A stretch of 64,000 bases of DNA from assembly GCA_009838525.1 (NCBI GenBank), contig VXRJ01000011.1:96262-160261 (forward strand). Direction: 5' to 3'. Shown piece after piece: positions 16,864 through 28,145 of the stretch. Source of the DNA: Acidobacteriota bacterium (GTDB lineage: Bacteria > Acidobacteriota > Vicinamibacteria > Vicinamibacterales > UBA8438). Under the pieces are notes generated by a model. It made no database searches. It worked only from the letters and a program-made list of their open reading frames with translations, and was not told the DNA's origin. The translations under genes were made by a program, and so were the position numbers. Numbering within the stretch: position 1 is the stretch's first letter; each line of letters opens with the position of its first letter.

Positions 16864-17781
16864 ATGCCCCACCGCGTTCTCGTCACCGGCGCCGCGGGTT
16901 TCGTCGGCCAGCACCTGGTCGCCGCCCTGCGGGCCGACGACGTCGTCGCACCGGTCACGGCCTGGCGACGCGCGGACGTCGACCTCGTCGAGGCCGGCGT
17001 CGTCCATCGCGCGGTCGCGGCGCTACGGCCCACCCACGTCTACCACTGCGCGGGCGCCGCCAGCACGGCGAACTCCTGGCGGACACGCGCCGCGACGCTC
17101 CGAACCAACGTCATCGGCACGCAACACCTGCTTGACGCGCTGCAGGCGCACGCGCCCGGCGCCCGCGTGCTGATCCCCGGATCCGCTTTCGTTTATCACC
17201 CGAAACCGACGGCCCTCACCGAGGACGATGCGCTCGGTCCAATCAACCCGTACGGGGTGAGCAAACTGGCGCAGGAAATGCTGGCGCGTCGCGTAGCCAC
17301 CGCCGACGGGCTCGACATTATTCTGACCCGATCGTTCACCCACATCGGTCCGGGCCAGGGCACCGGATACGCCGCGTCCAGCTTTGCCAGTCGGATCGCG
17401 CGGATCGAGACGGGCGGCGTCGAGCCGGTCATCGACGTGGGCGCGCTCGACGCCCGTCGCGACATTCTGGACGTCCGCGACACGGTTGCCGCCTACCGGG
17501 CGCTGATGAACCGGGGCCGGGGCGGAACCGTCTACAACGTCTGTTCCAGCACGGCGCATCCCATGCAGACGGTGCTCGACCGGCTGCTGGCGCTCTCGGA
17601 CCGTCCGATCGGTGTCCGGGTAGACGCCGCCCGCCTGCGGCCAAGCGACTACCCGCTCCTGCTGGGTGACAACGCACGGCTGACCGGCGCCACCGGCTGG
17701 CGCCCCACCGTCAGCCTCGACGAGGCGCTCGCCCGCCTGCTCGACGACTGGAGGGCGAGAGTGCGGAAAGAAGTAGCCTAG
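16864..17781 (+). CDS. NAD(P)-dependent epimerase/dehydratase (nucleotide-sugar type)
   Basis: A 305-residue extended short-chain dehydrogenase. It has the Rossmann motif VTGAAGFVGQHL at about 6-17, a catalytic Ser followed by NPYGVSKLAQE (the YxxxK pair) and RSFTHIGPGQGTGY. The general pattern resembles GDP-6-deoxy-D-mannose reductases and GDP-mannose 4,6-dehydratase relatives, but exact substrate cannot be read from sequence. The ATG at 16864 begins the protein just before the Rossmann strand. It follows lptD on the same strand, so a role in an envelope glycan is reasonable inference. Confidence 0.8.
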   Translation: MPHRVLVTGAAGFVGQHLVAALRADDVVAPVTAWRRADVDLVEAGVVHRAVAALRPTHVYHCAGAASTANSWRTRAATLRTNVIGTQHLLDALQAHAPGARVLIPGSAFVYHPKPTALTEDDALGPINPYGVSKLAQEMLARRVATADGLDIILTRSFTHIGPGQGTGYAASSFASRIARIETGGVEPVIDVGALDARRDILDVRDTVAAYRALMNRGRGGTVYNVCSSTAHPMQTVLDRLLALSDRPIGVRVDAARLRPSDYPLLLGDNARLTGATGWRPTVSLDEALARLLDDWRARVRKEVA

Positions 17782-17802
17782 CAGCTAGGGAGCCTGGCGC
17801 CG

Positions 17803-17822
17803 GCGCGCCCGCAAGGGCGCGC
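17803..17822. terminator. GC-rich hairpin between convergent epimerase and htpX genes
   Basis: GCGCGCCC-GCAA-GGGCGCGC is a perfect 8-bp stem closed by a GNRA-type tetraloop. It fills most of the 40-bp gap between two converging genes and touches the htpX stop codon. It has no T-run. Close relatives lie at 20601-20620 and 46544-46571. Confidence 0.5.
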
Positions 17823-18658
17823 TAGATCGTATTCAGCAGGGCCTGGACGCGCTGCTCAGTCGGCGGGTGCGTGCTGAAGAGAGACATCATTCCGCTCCCG
17901 CCGAAGGGCTTCATGATGAACATGTGCGCCGTTGCCGGGTTGGCGTCGAGCGGGACGCGCCGCGACGCCGCCTCGATCTTCTTCAGCGCGTTGACCAGAC
18001 CGTAGGGACTCCCGACGATCTGTGCCGCAGCGCGATCCGCCGCGAATTCCCTCGACCGGGAAATCGCGGACTGAATCAGGGCCGCCGCAAGCGGCGCCAC
18101 GATGATGGTGGCGAGCAACGCCAGGGGGTTCCCTCCCCGATCGTCCCGCCCCCCGAAACCGCCGAAGATCGCGGCCCATTGCGCCATGTTCGCGATCATC
18201 ATGATCGTCGCCGCGATCGTCGCCGCGATGGAGCTGATCAGGATGTCGCGATGCTTGACGTGGGCCAGCTCGTGAGCCATGACCCCTTCAATCTCCGCAT
18301 CGCTCAACACGCGCAACAGGCCTTCGGTCGCCGCCACCGCCGCGTGCTTCGGGTTGCGGCCGGTAGCGAAGGCGTTCGGCGAACCGTCCGGGATGACGTA
18401 CACCTTCGGCATCGGCAATTCCGCGCGCTGCACCAGCCGGGACGTGATGCGATGGAGCTTGTGATCCGGTCCCACTTCGCTCGCGCGGTACATCCGGAGG
18501 ACCACCTTGTCGGACCACCAGTACGACCCGAAGTTCATGACGACGGCGAACACGAAGGCGATCACCAGCCCGGTCGATCCGCCGAACCATTGCCCGATTA
18601 CCAGCAGCAGGCCGCTCAGCAACCCGAGCAGCAGCGCCGTCTTGAGTGCGTTTCCCAT
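17822..18658 (-). CDS. htpX: HtpX-like M48 membrane metalloprotease
   Basis: A 278-residue zinc protease of the inner membrane that degrades damaged membrane proteins. There are two N-terminal membrane segments (about 7-50), then [21 protein letters not shown], the zinc motif [10 protein letters not shown] (HExxH) with a third ligand in [13 protein letters not shown], and two more hydrophobic segments after the active site. ATG 18658 is used because AGGAG lies 7 nt upstream; an upstream in-frame start would overlap the M20 gene. It lies 52 bp downstream of the M20 peptidase on the same strand, and a TAAGAT box in that gap may give it its own promoter. Confidence 0.93.
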   Translation of the reverse strand: MGNALKTALLLGLLSGLLLVIGQWFGGSTGLVIAFVFAVVMNFGSYWWSDKVVLRMYRASEVGPDHKLHRITSRLVQRAELPMPKVYVIPDGSPNAFATGRNPKHAAVAATEGLLRVLSDAEIEGVMAHELAHVKHRDILISSIAATIAATIMMIANMAQWAAIFGGFGGRDDRGGNPLALLATIIVAPLAAALIQSAISRSREFAADRAAAQIVGSPYGLVNALKKIEAASRRVPLDANPATAHMFIMKPFGGSGMMSLFSTHPPTEQRVQALLNTI

Positions 18659-18710
18659 TGCTTGCTTCTCCTGACTCGATCTTATCAGTCCGGCCGCTGG
18701 CGGCCCTTCA

Positions 18711-19889
18711 TCAAGCCGACTCACCGCTCCCGACGCCGGACGGGGCGTCACCACAGGTTCCCAGACGATCGATCAGGCCGGCGACCAGCGCCGCCCGCCA
18801 CGTCAGTTCAGCCGTCAGGAGGTGCTCGTCGAGCGCGTGCGCGCCGTCTCCCACGGCACCAAGGCCGTCCAGGGTCGGCACACCGAGAGCACCGGTGAAG
18901 TTGCCGTCGGATCCGCCGCCGGTCGTCCCCTCGCCCAGTTCCCGCCCCAGCTCGGCGGCAATGGCGCGGGCCGTCACATACAGTCGGGCGACGGCCGGCG
19001 TACGCTCGAACGGTGGCCGGTTGAAGCCGCCAGTCACCTCGAGCGCAGCGCCCTCGATGGTCGGCCGCAGCCCCTGCATCGCCTCCTCGATCCGGTGCGC
19101 GTCAGCCATCGTCCCGGCCCGCACATCGACGACCGCACGTGCGGAGTCCGCGACGACGTTGGGCCGACTGCCCCCCTCGACGATTCCCACGTTCAGGGTC
19201 ACTCCGCGCTCAGGGCTGCGCAGCGCACCGATCGCGCCGATCTGAGCCGCCAGCTCGTCGATCGCGCTGGCGCCGCGCGAGGGGTCGATGCCGGCGTGCG
19301 CTGCAACGCCCTGGATGCGGAGCTCGAACTCGCCGCAGCCCTTCCTGCCGGTCTTGACGGCGCCGCCCGGCAGTCCCGGTTCGAGAACCAGCACGGCCCC
19401 GCACGGCCGGGCCTGATCTTCCACCAGGGTGCGCGACGTAGCGCTCCCCCGTTCCTCGTCCGCGGTCAGGAGCATGGTGACGCGACGTTCAGCGAGTCGC
19501 CCCGTCGCCGCCAGCGCGCGCAGGGCAAGCAGGCCGATCCCGATACCCCCTTTCATGTCGTACACACCCGGACCGTGCAACCGCCCCTCCACCTCGCGAA
19601 TCGGCATCCGCTTCAGTTGCCCCACCGGCCAGACGGTGTCGAAGTGCCCCAGAAGCAGCATCCGATCGCCTGAGCCGCCGCCGAATCCGGCAACCAGGTG
19701 GTCGCCGCAGCCCTGCGAACGAACCAGCTCGACCTCTCCTCCCTGTTGCCGCACGAGCGCCGAGATCAGGTCGCCGCAGCGGTTGGCGGCGTCACGGTCG
19801 GTGGTGGGTGACTCGGCGGCGACGAGCGCGACAATCGTCTCCATCAACCAGTCGTAATGGGCGTCGCAGAACTGCCTGATGTCTCGCAT
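18711..19889 (-). CDS. M20 family metallopeptidase (carboxypeptidase G2-like)
   Basis: A 392-residue di-zinc hydrolase of the M20 family. Metal and catalytic motifs are visible: [12 protein letters not shown] (His and Asp), [10 protein letters not shown] (bridging Asp), TADEERGS (catalytic Glu pair), [15 protein letters not shown], and a C-terminal [10 protein letters not shown] ligand. The pattern is closest to glutamate carboxypeptidases; substrate is not certain. No signal peptide, so cytoplasmic. The ATG at 19889 has no Shine-Dalgarno sequence but is preceded 7 nt upstream by TATTAT. It diverges from an exported protein gene across 18 bp. Confidence 0.85.
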   Translation of the reverse strand: MRDIRQFCDAHYDWLMETIVALVAAESPTTDRDAANRCGDLISALVRQQGGEVELVRSQGCGDHLVAGFGGGSGDRMLLLGHFDTVWPVGQLKRMPIREVEGRLHGPGVYDMKGGIGIGLLALRALAATGRLAERRVTMLLTADEERGSATSRTLVEDQARPCGAVLVLEPGLPGGAVKTGRKGCGEFELRIQGVAAHAGIDPSRGASAIDELAAQIGAIGALRSPERGVTLNVGIVEGGSRPNVVADSARAVVDVRAGTMADAHRIEEAMQGLRPTIEGAALEVTGGFNRPPFERTPAVARLYVTARAIAAELGRELGEGTTGGGSDGNFTGALGVPTLDGLGAVGDGAHALDEHLLTAELTWRAALVAGLIDRLGTCGDAPSGVGSGESA

Positions 19890-19895
19890 TTAGGG

Positions 19896-19902
19896 CATAA
19901 TA
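19896..19902. promoter_or_regulatory. Overlapping divergent -10 boxes (CATAAT / TATTAT)
   Basis: The 18-bp gap between two start codons contains CATAATA. On the plus strand CATAAT (19896-19901) lies 6 nt before the GTG at 19908. On the minus strand TATTAT (19897-19902) lies 7 nt before the ATG at 19889. The two boxes share five base pairs, so initiation in both directions would use one melted segment. Confidence 0.6.
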
Positions 19903-19907
19903 CGTCT

Positions 19908-20543
19908 GTGACGCACGTCGATGCGGCGTCTCGGATTCTTCCCGCGCTGGGAGTAGCGCTCCTCGCCCTGATCGTCGTTGCGGACGCGGCCGAAGCGCAG
20001 CGGCGGCCGCTGGCGCCCCGCCCCTTTCCGACGGTCGGGGAGCCGGAACCCGAAGCGGCTACGTCACCCCAGGGAGCCGTAGCCTCCACCACCACGGCGC
20101 CGGCGCAACCATCAGGACTCGACGGTTCCCCGTCGGCGGCCGACGCGGCGATGTCCGGTCCGGAAGAACCCACCGAGGCGGAGCTCGGCGTGAACATCTT
20201 TCCGAGCGCACGGTACATTACGTCGTACGACGCGGGAAGGGGCCAGCGCTTCCACCTCTTCGGCGCCACCGTACCGTTCGTGGACCTCGTGGATTACTAC
20301 TCCGTCATCCTTGACGAACGGGGTCGCCGCGTCTACGACCGTCCCGCGATTCACCAGTTCGAGACGGCCCGGTTTCGGGATCGGGAAATGGACTACCGCC
20401 CGAGCGTGACGATCAAGGACTACACTTGGAACGGGTCGCCCGGCTATCTGAACCCAGCGCCGGGCTCGGACCCTCCGGCGTTCCCGACGATCATTCAGAT
20501 CACGACCCTTCCGAACTCGCCGGCCGCCACGGATCGACGCTAG
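19908..20543 (+). CDS. Exported protein of unknown function
   Basis: A 211-residue protein with a signal peptide (about 9-30, RILPALGVALLALIVVADAAEAQ), an Ala/Pro/Ser/Thr-rich linker of about 60 residues, and a C-terminal domain of about 110 residues with ARYITSYDAGRGQRFHLFG and FVDLVDYYSVILDERGRRVYDRP. I do not recognise the domain. GTG 19908 starts the signal peptide and lies 6 nt after CATAAT. It ends 86 bp from convergent thiC. Its function is unknown; location is periplasmic or cell surface. Confidence 0.75.
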   Translation: MTHVDAASRILPALGVALLALIVVADAAEAQRRPLAPRPFPTVGEPEPEAATSPQGAVASTTTAPAQPSGLDGSPSAADAAMSGPEEPTEAELGVNIFPSARYITSYDAGRGQRFHLFGATVPFVDLVDYYSVILDERGRRVYDRPAIHQFETARFRDREMDYRPSVTIKDYTWNGSPGYLNPAPGSDPPAFPTIIQITTLPNSPAATDRR

Positions 20544-20600
20544 CCGAGGAGCTTGCGAGCGCGTCCGCCAGGGTGCGCTGTTGCGCCAGCGAGACTTCCA

Positions 20601-20620
20601 GCGCGCCGGTAAGGGCGCGC
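20601..20620. terminator. GC-rich hairpin between convergent exported-protein and thiC genes
   Basis: GCGCGCC-GGTAAG-GGCGCGC forms a 7-bp stem in the 86-bp gap between two converging genes. It matches the hairpin family at 17803 and 46544 and has no T-run. Confidence 0.45.
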
Positions 20621-20629
20621 GCACCGCGT

Positions 20630-22952
<2,323 letters not shown>

Positions 22953-22956
<4 letters not shown>

Positions 22957-24245
22957 CCGACACGCTTGACGCCCTCGACATCACTGCTCCACTCGCCGCG
23001 CGCGACCCGGAGATCGCCGCTGCAATCACCGACGAGGTCAACCGGCAGAACGACGGCCTTGAACTGATCGCCTCGGAGAACTTCACCAGCGCGGCGGTCA
23101 TGGAGGCGATGGGCTCCGTCCTTACCAACAAGTACGCCGAGGGCTACCCGGGGAGACGCTACTACGGGGGCTGCGAGTTCGTGGATGTCGCTGAATCCCT
23201 CGCCATCGCCCGGGCCAGGGCGCTCTTCGGCGCCGAGCATGCCAACGTGCAGCCGCACTCCGGCGCGCAGGCGAACATGGCGGCCTACTTCGCGCTCATC
23301 AAGCCGGGCGACACCGTGCTTGGCATGAACCTCGCGCACGGCGGGCACCTCACGCATGGCCATCCGCTCAACTTCTCCGGCCAGCTCTACACCATCGTGC
23401 CGTACGGCGTGCGGCGCGACGACGAGCGGATCGATTACGAGGCCCTCGAGAAGCTCGCCCGCGAGAACAAACCGCAGATGATCATGGTAGGCGCCTCCGC
23501 CTACCCACGCGTTATCGACTTCGCGCGAATCGCGGCGGTCGCCTCGGACGTTGGCGCCACGGTAGTGACCGACATGGCGCACATCGCCGGCCTCGTCGCC
23601 ACCGGCCTTCACCCGAGCCCGGTGCCGCACTCCGACGTCGTCACCACGACCACGCACAAGACGCTCCGCGGTCCGCGCGGCGGGCTGATCCTCTGCCGGG
23701 ACACGCACCGTCCCGCGATCAACCGGGCGCTGTTCCCCGGGGTGCAGGGCGGGCCGCTCATGCACGTGATCGCCGCCAAGGCAGTTTGTTTCCGGGAAGC
23801 CGCGGAGCCGGCATTCGCGGACTACCAGCGGCACGTAGTGCGCAACGCGGCCCGCCTGGCGGACGCCCTCGCGGCGCAGGGCTTCCGAATTGTCAGCGGC
23901 GGTACGGACAACCACCTGCTGCTGGTCGATGTCTATTCGCGCGGCCTGACCGGGAAGGTGTCGGAGGAGGCCCTCGGCCGGGCCGGAATCACGGTCAACA
24001 AGAACGCGATCCCGTTCGACGAGCAGCCACCGATGGTGGCAAGCGGCATCCGGTTGGGAACCCCCGCGCTCACGACCCGAGGCATGACGGAGCCGGAAAT
24101 GGAAACGGTCGCGGAGCTGATCGGCCGCGTGCTTGCCGATCCCGAGGACGAGCGCGCCGTCCGCATGGTCCGGACCGAGGTGGAAGCGCTATGCCAGAGG
24201 TTCCCCCTGTACCCGACGACGGCGTCGAGCCCGAGCGGGAACTGA
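22953..24245 (+). CDS. glyA: Serine hydroxymethyltransferase
   Basis: A 430-residue PLP enzyme that converts serine and tetrahydrofolate to glycine and methylenetetrahydrofolate, the main source of one-carbon units. Diagnostic stretches are [68 protein letters not shown] and the PLP-lysine site [17 protein letters not shown] 22953 overlaps the rpiB stop by 4 bp (ATGA), so translation is probably coupled. The 3' end overlaps the start of the helicase gene by 55 bp. Confidence 0.97.
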
Positions 24246-26416
24246 CGGTCGAACCGGACGCCGACGCTCAGCCCGACCCCTGGGCGGACGCGGAGTTCGA
24301 GATCCAAATCGACAGTGATCTCGATTCCGATCCCGGCTTCGATCCTGACGCCGGCCGTGCCGAGGGAGCGGGGGACGCCGCGACGGATCTGCCGCGGCGG
24401 GTGATCGAAGCGCTGGCTGACGACGGGCCCCTCGCCCGCGCCATGCCGGGCTTCGAACCGAGGCCAAGCCAGCGCCGGATGGCGGGCGCGGTCGCGAACC
24501 TGCTCCGAACCGGCGGCGTGCTGCTCGCCGAGGCGGGAACCGGCACCGGCAAGACCCTCGCCTACCTGGTGCCGGCCATCCTGAGCGGGGAACGCGTGGT
24601 GATCTCGACCGGCACCCGCAATCTGCAGGATCAGATCTTCTACAAGGACCTGCCCGAACTGCGCGACGCGCTCGGGATCGACTTCAGCGCCACCTACATG
24701 AAGGGACGCGGCAACTACCTGTGCCTGCACCGCTTCGAAGCGGCGCGGACGGAGGCGCAGATCCGGCTGCTGCCCGCCGCGGAAAACGACATGCTCGAGC
24801 GGATCGCCGAGTGGGCCGGGCAGACCGAGACCGGCGATCGGGCGGAAATCGAGGACCTGCCGGACGACCTGCCGATCTGGAACGACTTCGCCGCAACGTC
24901 CGAGAACTGCATCGGGATGGACTGCCCTCGGTACCGCGACTGCTTCATCACGACGATGCGGCAACGGGCGGCCGAGTCGGACCTCGTGATCGTCAACCAC
25001 CACCTGCTCTGCGCCGACGCCGCGGTGCGCCACCTGGCTGCCGGCGCCGGCAGCGTCATCCCGGATTGTGCGACCGTCGTGATTGACGAAGCTCACCAGT
25101 TGGAGGACGTCGCGACGCAGTCGTTCGCGAACACCATCAGCAACTTCAAGCTGGCCGAGCTCGACGCCGATGGCCGGCGGCTGGCGTCGGGCGCAACCGC
25201 CGGGGCGACGCACGCACCCTCCCCCGGGGACGGGACCGACGGCGAACGGACGGCGACCGCCGACGCCCTGAGCGACGCGGACGCTCGCGAGCTGCACCGG
25301 CGGCTCGACACCGTCAGGGCCGACGCGCGCAATTTCTTTGCCCTGCTCGAACCGCTCGCTCCGGGCCACGACCGCATCCGGGTTACCGCCGACATGCTCG
25401 CCCCGGCCACCGAAGCCGGCCGGATGCTCGCCCGCGGTCTTGGCGATCTGGCCGACATGCTGTCGAAGGCGGCCGCGCCGACGGAGGATGCCGAGCTCGC
25501 CAACCTCGGACGCCGGGCCGATGGACTCCGCGAGCAGGTCGAATTCCTCGTGGCGGCGGACGATCCGCGCTTCGTCTACTACCTCGAACGGCGTCGCCGC
25601 GGCATCTTCCTGCGCGCCGCACCGATCGATGTTTCCGACATCATCCGGGAACTGCTGATAGAACGGATGCGTGCGGCGCTCTTTACCTCGGCCACGCTGA
25701 CCGTGGATGAATCGTTCGGGTACGTTCGTGGCCGCCTCGGCATCGATGACGCGACCGAGCTGCAGGTGCCCTCCGAGTTCGACTATCGTCGCCAGGCGGT
25801 GCTGTACCTGCCGCGCCGCATGCCGCCGCCGGGCGACCGTGGCTTTGCGGAAGCGGTTGCCCGCGAAGTTCGGGAGTTGCTGGACGTTACCGCCGGGCGC
25901 GCCTTCGTGCTCTTCACCAGTTATGCCAACCTGGAGGCGGTCCGCGCCCGGATGGAGCCGGCTTCCCGATATCCGCTCCTCGTGCAGGGAACCGCGCCTC
26001 GCAGCGTCCTCCTGCGCGAGTTCCGAGCGACTCCGAACGCCGTGCTGCTTGCCACGTCGAGTTTCTGGCAAGGAGTGGACGTCGTTGGCGACGCCCTGAG
26101 CTGCGTCGTGATCGACAAGCTGCCGTTCGCCTCCCCCGGAGATCCGCTCGTCGCCGCGCGAGTGGAACAGATCAACGACGATGGCGGGAACGCGTTCGCC
26201 GACTATCAGGTGCCGCTCGCCATCCTGACGCTGTTGCAGGGCCTGGGGCGCCTGATCCGTCATCGGACGGACCGCGGGGTTCTCGCCCTTCTCGATCCCC
26301 GTCTCCGGACCCGGGGCTACGGCCGGCGCTTTCTGAAGTCGCTCCCCCCGGCCCGAGTGACGCACGACCTGGCCGACGTAGACCGCTTCCTGAACAGCGA
26401 TAGACTGGAACCATGA
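24191..26416 (+). CDS. dinG: DinG/XPD-type ATP-dependent DNA helicase
   Basis: A 741-residue superfamily 2 helicase. Walker [11 protein letters not shown] lies at about 113-122. Four cysteines (about 178, 240, 245 and 251) fit the iron-sulfur domain of DinG/XPD enzymes, DEAH lies at about 299-302, and the C-terminal motifs [24 protein letters not shown] and [22 protein letters not shown] complete the core. Such helicases unwind 5'-to-3' and act on repair or recombination intermediates. The N-terminal 65 residues are acidic and probably disordered. ATG 24191 lies inside glyA (55-bp overlap) with a weak GAGGTGGA upstream; a later start cannot be excluded. Confidence 0.88.
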   Translation: MPEVPPVPDDGVEPERELTVEPDADAQPDPWADAEFEIQIDSDLDSDPGFDPDAGRAEGAGDAATDLPRRVIEALADDGPLARAMPGFEPRPSQRRMAGAVANLLRTGGVLLAEAGTGTGKTLAYLVPAILSGERVVISTGTRNLQDQIFYKDLPELRDALGIDFSATYMKGRGNYLCLHRFEAARTEAQIRLLPAAENDMLERIAEWAGQTETGDRAEIEDLPDDLPIWNDFAATSENCIGMDCPRYRDCFITTMRQRAAESDLVIVNHHLLCADAAVRHLAAGAGSVIPDCATVVIDEAHQLEDVATQSFANTISNFKLAELDADGRRLASGATAGATHAPSPGDGTDGERTATADALSDADARELHRRLDTVRADARNFFALLEPLAPGHDRIRVTADMLAPATEAGRMLARGLGDLADMLSKAAAPTEDAELANLGRRADGLREQVEFLVAADDPRFVYYLERRRRGIFLRAAPIDVSDIIRELLIERMRAALFTSATLTVDESFGYVRGRLGIDDATELQVPSEFDYRRQAVLYLPRRMPPPGDRGFAEAVAREVRELLDVTAGRAFVLFTSYANLEAVRARMEPASRYPLLVQGTAPRSVLLREFRATPNAVLLATSSFWQGVDVVGDALSCVVIDKLPFASPGDPLVAARVEQINDDGGNAFADYQVPLAILTLLQGLGRLIRHRTDRGVLALLDPRLRTRGYGRRFLKSLPPARVTHDLADVDRFLNSDRLEP

Positions 26417-27360
26417 TCCGATGCAACGGCGCGGCGCTCGCCGTCCTCCTCTGGGCCGGCGCGGCGCTCGCCCAGGCGACGGGCGCTGTCCAGGGCGCCG
26501 TGGCCGACGCCGATGGCGCTTCGATCGAGGGCGCGTTGGTGATCCTCCTCCCGATGCGCGAGGGGAGTGAAGCGATCGAACTCGAAACCGGAGCGGACGG
26601 CCGGTTCGCTCACCCCGACGTCCCGTCCGGGTTCTATACCGTCACCGCGGCCTTGGGGGATCAGCGGAGCGAGGTCTATCGAATCCAGGTTCGCGACGGC
26701 CGCGTGGCGGACATCCGCTTCATCCTAGAAGCGGGACGTAGCGCCACGCCCTGGCTCGGCGCCGGCGGCGACGAGTCGGAACTCGATTCGCTCTTCGATG
26801 CGGGCGTCGCCGCGAACCGGAATGGCGCGTACGCCGAGGCGATCACCTACTTCAATCTCGGCGCGCAGCTCTTTCCCGGTTGCGTCGAGTGCTATTACAA
26901 CGCCGGCGTCGCGCACGGCGCCCTCGAGCAATGGGACGAAGCCGAGCGTGCTTTCCACGGCGCCCTCTCGGTGCAGCCCGAATACACCGCCGCGTACTAC
27001 GGCCTGTCGGACATCTACGGGAAGTCGGGGCGGCCGGAAGACGCGATCGCCGCCCGCGAAGAGGCCACCCGGCTGACGCTCGCCGCCATCGCCACGAACC
27101 GGGAGCAGGCCTCCGACGCGGTGGAGTTGGGCATCGTGTTACGTGAGGCTGGTAACCTGGAAGGCGCCCGGGCGCGCTTCGAGGAGGCGACCACCCACGA
27201 CCCACAATACGCGCCGGCGTACTACTGGCTCGGCGTTACGCTCTCCGACCTGAGCGACCCTGCCGCCTCCACCGCGGCCCTCTACCGCTACCTCGCCCTC
27301 GACGAGACCGGCGAGTACGCCGACGACGCACGGTCCCGCCTAGCCGCCCTGGATCCCTAG
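26413..27360 (+). CDS. Exported protein with a carboxypeptidase-regulatory-like domain and TPR repeats
   Basis: A 315-residue protein with a signal peptide (about 1-20, AALAVLLWAGAALAQ), a beta-sandwich domain at about 22-110 of the carboxypeptidase-regulatory type (GAVQGAVADADGASIEGALVIL ... GRFAHPDVPSGFYTVTA), and tetratricopeptide repeats at about 130-310 (NRNGAYAEAITYFNLGAQLFP; QWDEAERAFHGALSVQPEYTAAYYGL). It is probably a periplasmic scaffold or binding protein; the partner is unknown. Its ATG overlaps the helicase stop (ATGA). It ends with TAG, and yggS starts 6 nt later. Confidence 0.8.
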   Translation: MIRCNGAALAVLLWAGAALAQATGAVQGAVADADGASIEGALVILLPMREGSEAIELETGADGRFAHPDVPSGFYTVTAALGDQRSEVYRIQVRDGRVADIRFILEAGRSATPWLGAGGDESELDSLFDAGVAANRNGAYAEAITYFNLGAQLFPGCVECYYNAGVAHGALEQWDEAERAFHGALSVQPEYTAAYYGLSDIYGKSGRPEDAIAAREEATRLTLAAIATNREQASDAVELGIVLREAGNLEGARARFEEATTHDPQYAPAYYWLGVTLSDLSDPAASTAALYRYLALDETGEYADDARSRLAALDP

Positions 27361-27366
27361 GAGCCC

Positions 27367-28092
27367 GTGCTGAGCACGCCGCCGTCCACGGATCGGCTCG
27401 CCGCGAACATCCGTTCCGTCCGGGACCGTATCACACGCGCCGCGCGCGCCGACGGCCGTGACGCCGGAGACGTTCGGCTCGTTGCCGTCTCGAAGACCTT
27501 CCCGCTGGAGGCGATCGCCGCGGCCGCCGCCGGCGGGCTCGAAGACTTCGGGGAGAACCGCGTGCAGGAGGCGCTCGCCAAGATGGACCGGGCCTCCGAC
27601 CCGTTGCCGATCCGCTGGCACCTTATCGGTCACCTGCAGTCGAACAAGGCACGCCAGGCAGCGGCCAGGTTCGACTGGATTCACTCGGTCGACAGCTTGA
27701 AGCTGCTTCGCCGCCTCGACGCCGCCGCCCTCGATGCCGGCACGCGACCAAAGCTCCTGATCCAGGCCGATCTGGCGGGTGAAGCGAAGAAACACGGCGC
27801 GGGCGCAGACGAAGTGCAGCGCCTCTTCGACGCCGCCGCGGACTGCCGCGCCGTGGACGTGCGCGGCCTGATGCTGATGCCTCCCTGGAACGCCGATCCG
27901 GAGCAGACCCGCCCGTACTTTCGCCGCCTCCGCGAATTGCGCGACACCTTGCGGCACAAGTGTGTGCCGGAACCTGCCCTCGCGGAACTCTCCATGGGCA
28001 TGAGTCACGACTTCGAGGTCGCCATCGCCGAGGGCGCGACGATGGTCCGCGTCGGCACCGCTCTGTTTGGGCGACGGACGCCGCCCGTGTGA
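27367..28092 (+). CDS. yggS: PLP homeostasis protein of the YggS/PROSC family
   Basis: A 241-residue PLP-binding protein with a TIM-barrel fold related to alanine racemase but without known catalytic activity; it buffers pyridoxal phosphate and affects amino-acid pools. Diagnostic stretches are LVAVSKTFP (PLP lysine), DFGENRVQEAL, WHLIGHLQSNKA, RGLMLMPPW and SMGMSHDFEVAIAEGATMVRVGTALFG. The GTG at 27367 lies 6 nt after the TPR-gene stop codon; AGGAG in TAGGAGCCCGTG overlaps that stop. It is the last gene of the rpiB operon and ends in a hairpin. Confidence 0.94.
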   Translation: MLSTPPSTDRLAANIRSVRDRITRAARADGRDAGDVRLVAVSKTFPLEAIAAAAAGGLEDFGENRVQEALAKMDRASDPLPIRWHLIGHLQSNKARQAAARFDWIHSVDSLKLLRRLDAAALDAGTRPKLLIQADLAGEAKKHGAGADEVQRLFDAAADCRAVDVRGLMLMPPWNADPEQTRPYFRRLRELRDTLRHKCVPEPALAELSMGMSHDFEVAIAEGATMVRVGTALFGRRTPPV

Positions 28093-28099
28093 CGGGCGG
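28081..28099 (+). terminator. Hairpin over the yggS stop codon
   Basis: CCGCCCGT-GTG-ACGGGCGG is a perfect 8-bp stem with a 3-nt loop that contains the yggS TGA. There is no T-run. It could stabilise the mRNA end or act with Rho; the exact role is unknown. Confidence 0.4.
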
Positions 28100-28119
28100 G
28101 CCGCCTGCGGCGCGAGCGC

Positions 28120-28145
28120 CTAGCAGCCCGTGGTGAAGCTGCTAG
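28120..28145. repeat. Inverted repeat with the 17-nt stop-adjacent repeat, copy 2
   Basis: CTAGCAGC (28120-28127) pairs with GCTGCTAG (28138-28145). The left arm and loop contain the 17-mer TAGCAGCCCGTGGTGAA (28121-28137), identical to that at 4219-4235. The right arm includes the stop codon of the TonB-dependent receptor. It lies between the convergent ends of yggS and the receptor gene. Confidence 0.6.

Noticed and set aside
23933-26365. Long antisense open frame opposite the helicase (810 codons)
   Set aside because: Shadow frame: no motif, and it crosses the end of glyA. The plus-strand frame has all helicase motifs.
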